Positions 62,717 through 64,000 of a stretch of 64,000 nucleotides of DNA are shown one piece after another (position 1 is the stretch's first letter; the number at the start of each line of letters is the position of its first letter). A program made the position numbers and the translations under genes. The notes under the pieces were generated by a model that was not told the DNA's origin, did no database searches, and was given only the letters and a program-made list of their open reading frames with translations. Source of the DNA: Symsagittifera roscoffensis (Eukaryota > Xenacoelomorpha > Acoela > Convolutidae); NCBI RefSeq assembly GCF_963678635.1, contig NC_087063.1, forward strand, positions 83,313,574-83,377,573, in the 5' to 3' direction.

Positions 62717-64000
62717 ATCACTTGACAATAAACAGCACAATTAGCCGACGCAGATGCTCACTGCACAACAGCATACATCAGCCCGAAGATTGTCACTTTA
62801 AACAGGGAAAGACACTAAAAGACGCCTCGTCTCTGAAACGGGGTTTTGAGTAGTCGCCGCTCGTATCTTTTACTTCATTACCATCAATGGAGATGAAGCA
62901 CTTGTCGTTTTTTTATCATCAGCCCTAATATCCCCCGAGGACCCACAGAACTGGAGAATTGCACTATGTTTACCTAGCAAAGACTGGAGAATTTTCCAAA
63001 CAATCTTATCTTGCAGATAAGTATTGAGACGAGACGAAAATAAGCAACTAAGAACACCGAGAACTAAACCAAGCACGAACAACCATTCGAAACAGCCACC
63101 AATGCGTGATTAAATCAACAACAACAGCAGGCTTACAATAGCTTATCTTACAAATGCTGAATTTAAGCCGGGAAAGCTAGTTTTAATCGAGTGAAGCTAG
63201 TTGTTTTTGAGTATTTAAGCGCCTTCTTGCGATTGATTTTTTTTGTTTTTCTAGTCATTTTTTTTTAGAAAAATTGTTTTCCAAATTGCTCATTTTTCTA
63301 TGTTTGTCAAATATTCATAAGCTCCATTTTTTTTCGTTCAGATCGCTTCATCACATCACGAAGAAAAATGACACAATTTTGAAAATACTTGGGTCGGAAC
63401 ATTCTGTGCCTTTTGCACAGTAACCGGCTATATTTGTATAAGAGTAATGGACGTAGTGAGTACTCTTATATAGGTCTTGCTGATTTTTTATGTTTTTTTT
63501 TCTTGAGATAGTCTTAAAATTTGTTCACGATCAATTTTGATTTGTCGCGGTTTGACTAGTGATTTCTTTTTAAGTTCAGTGCATTTCTATTGTTAAAAGG
63601 AAGGCACACTCGATTAGTGAACAGCAAAATTGGAAAGGTAACGAAAAACGTGATCGGCTTCTAATTTCGAAAATGGAAACTAATTATCAGATTTCGCAGT
63701 GAAACAAAGTTTTACCTATTGATCCAGTTTTCTCGAACTGGTTCAATTTTATTTAAAAAGTGTCCATCATAAATTATACTACAAATTCAAAGATCTTTAA
63801 GGCCATCTATTTTTCTCTTCGAAATTCAGAAGTTGAAGTTTTTTTTGAAAAAAGTCTGTTTTTTATTTAGTTTCCTTGCGTTCATTTCTCTTTTCCAATT
63901 GTCAATTGGCTCTGTTAGTATTATAGTATAAGCTGGCTCTGATTGTTTGCTCTCGATTATTGTGTGCTTTGTCCAAGTTCCGAGTAAATTTTGCCCAAAA
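62717..64000. other. No gene recognised
   Basis: AT-rich with long T runs. No supported reading frame, RNA gene or structured repeat is seen. Confidence 0.4.

Overview
This window is eukaryotic and almost certainly from an invertebrate animal. It is dominated by three copies of a giant Ty3/gypsy-type LTR retrotransposon, which fill roughly 55 of the 64 kb. Animal origin is suggested by one exon resembling a MOSPD1/MOSPD3-type MSP-domain gene (59019-59148), by two different non-LTR retrotransposon remnants of types common in metazoans, and by metazoan-style splice signals. I cannot name the species or phylum from the sequence.

Copy C (35341-57905, minus strand) is the best preserved and spans 22.6 kb. 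In transcription order it has a 918-bp 5' LTR, a primer-binding site matching the 3' end of tRNA-Asn, a 2.6-kb repeat-rich leader, gag, and a 2285-codon pol frame. Pol carries a CCHC knuckle, protease, RT, RNase H, integrase and a C-terminal domain that reads as a TARG1/OARD1-like macro domain. After a 0.5-kb spacer with a splice acceptor comes a very long third coding region (ORF3), then a 3' UTR, polypurine tract and 3' LTR. ORF3 falls into four modules: (1) coiled coil plus SGNH/GDSL-type hydrolase, (2) a module with a second weak SGNH-like signature, (3) a mixed/acidic module, (4) a large module with conserved Cys/His clusters. Modules 1-3 lie in one reading frame and are broken by single stop codons; module 4 is offset by a deletion. 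The two LTRs look identical over their whole length, so the insertion is recent although the copy is already broken.

Copy A (1-9861, plus strand) is the ORF3 half plus 3' LTR of a close relative of C, cut by the window edge and decayed. It is interrupted at 4442-5173 by an insert consisting of R-U5 plus exactly the 18-nt PBS, flanked by an 8-bp duplication: the structure expected of minus-strand strong-stop cDNA. Copy B (9862-about 32805, minus strand) is a full-length but degraded element with a close pol and a much more diverged ORF3. A and B lie tail to tail, with both abutting LTRs truncated at 9861/9862.

Between B and C (32806-35340) is a repeat of about 475 bp, interrupted by a truncated RT-containing element; C inserted into another copy of that repeat. 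The right end (57906-64000) is AT-rich host DNA with the MOSPD-like exon, two copies of a dispersed repeat and a LINE 3' fragment.

The most interesting content is the combined architecture of gag-pol-macro plus a roughly 2.8-kilocodon SGNH-containing ORF3 in a tRNA-Asn-primed LTR element.
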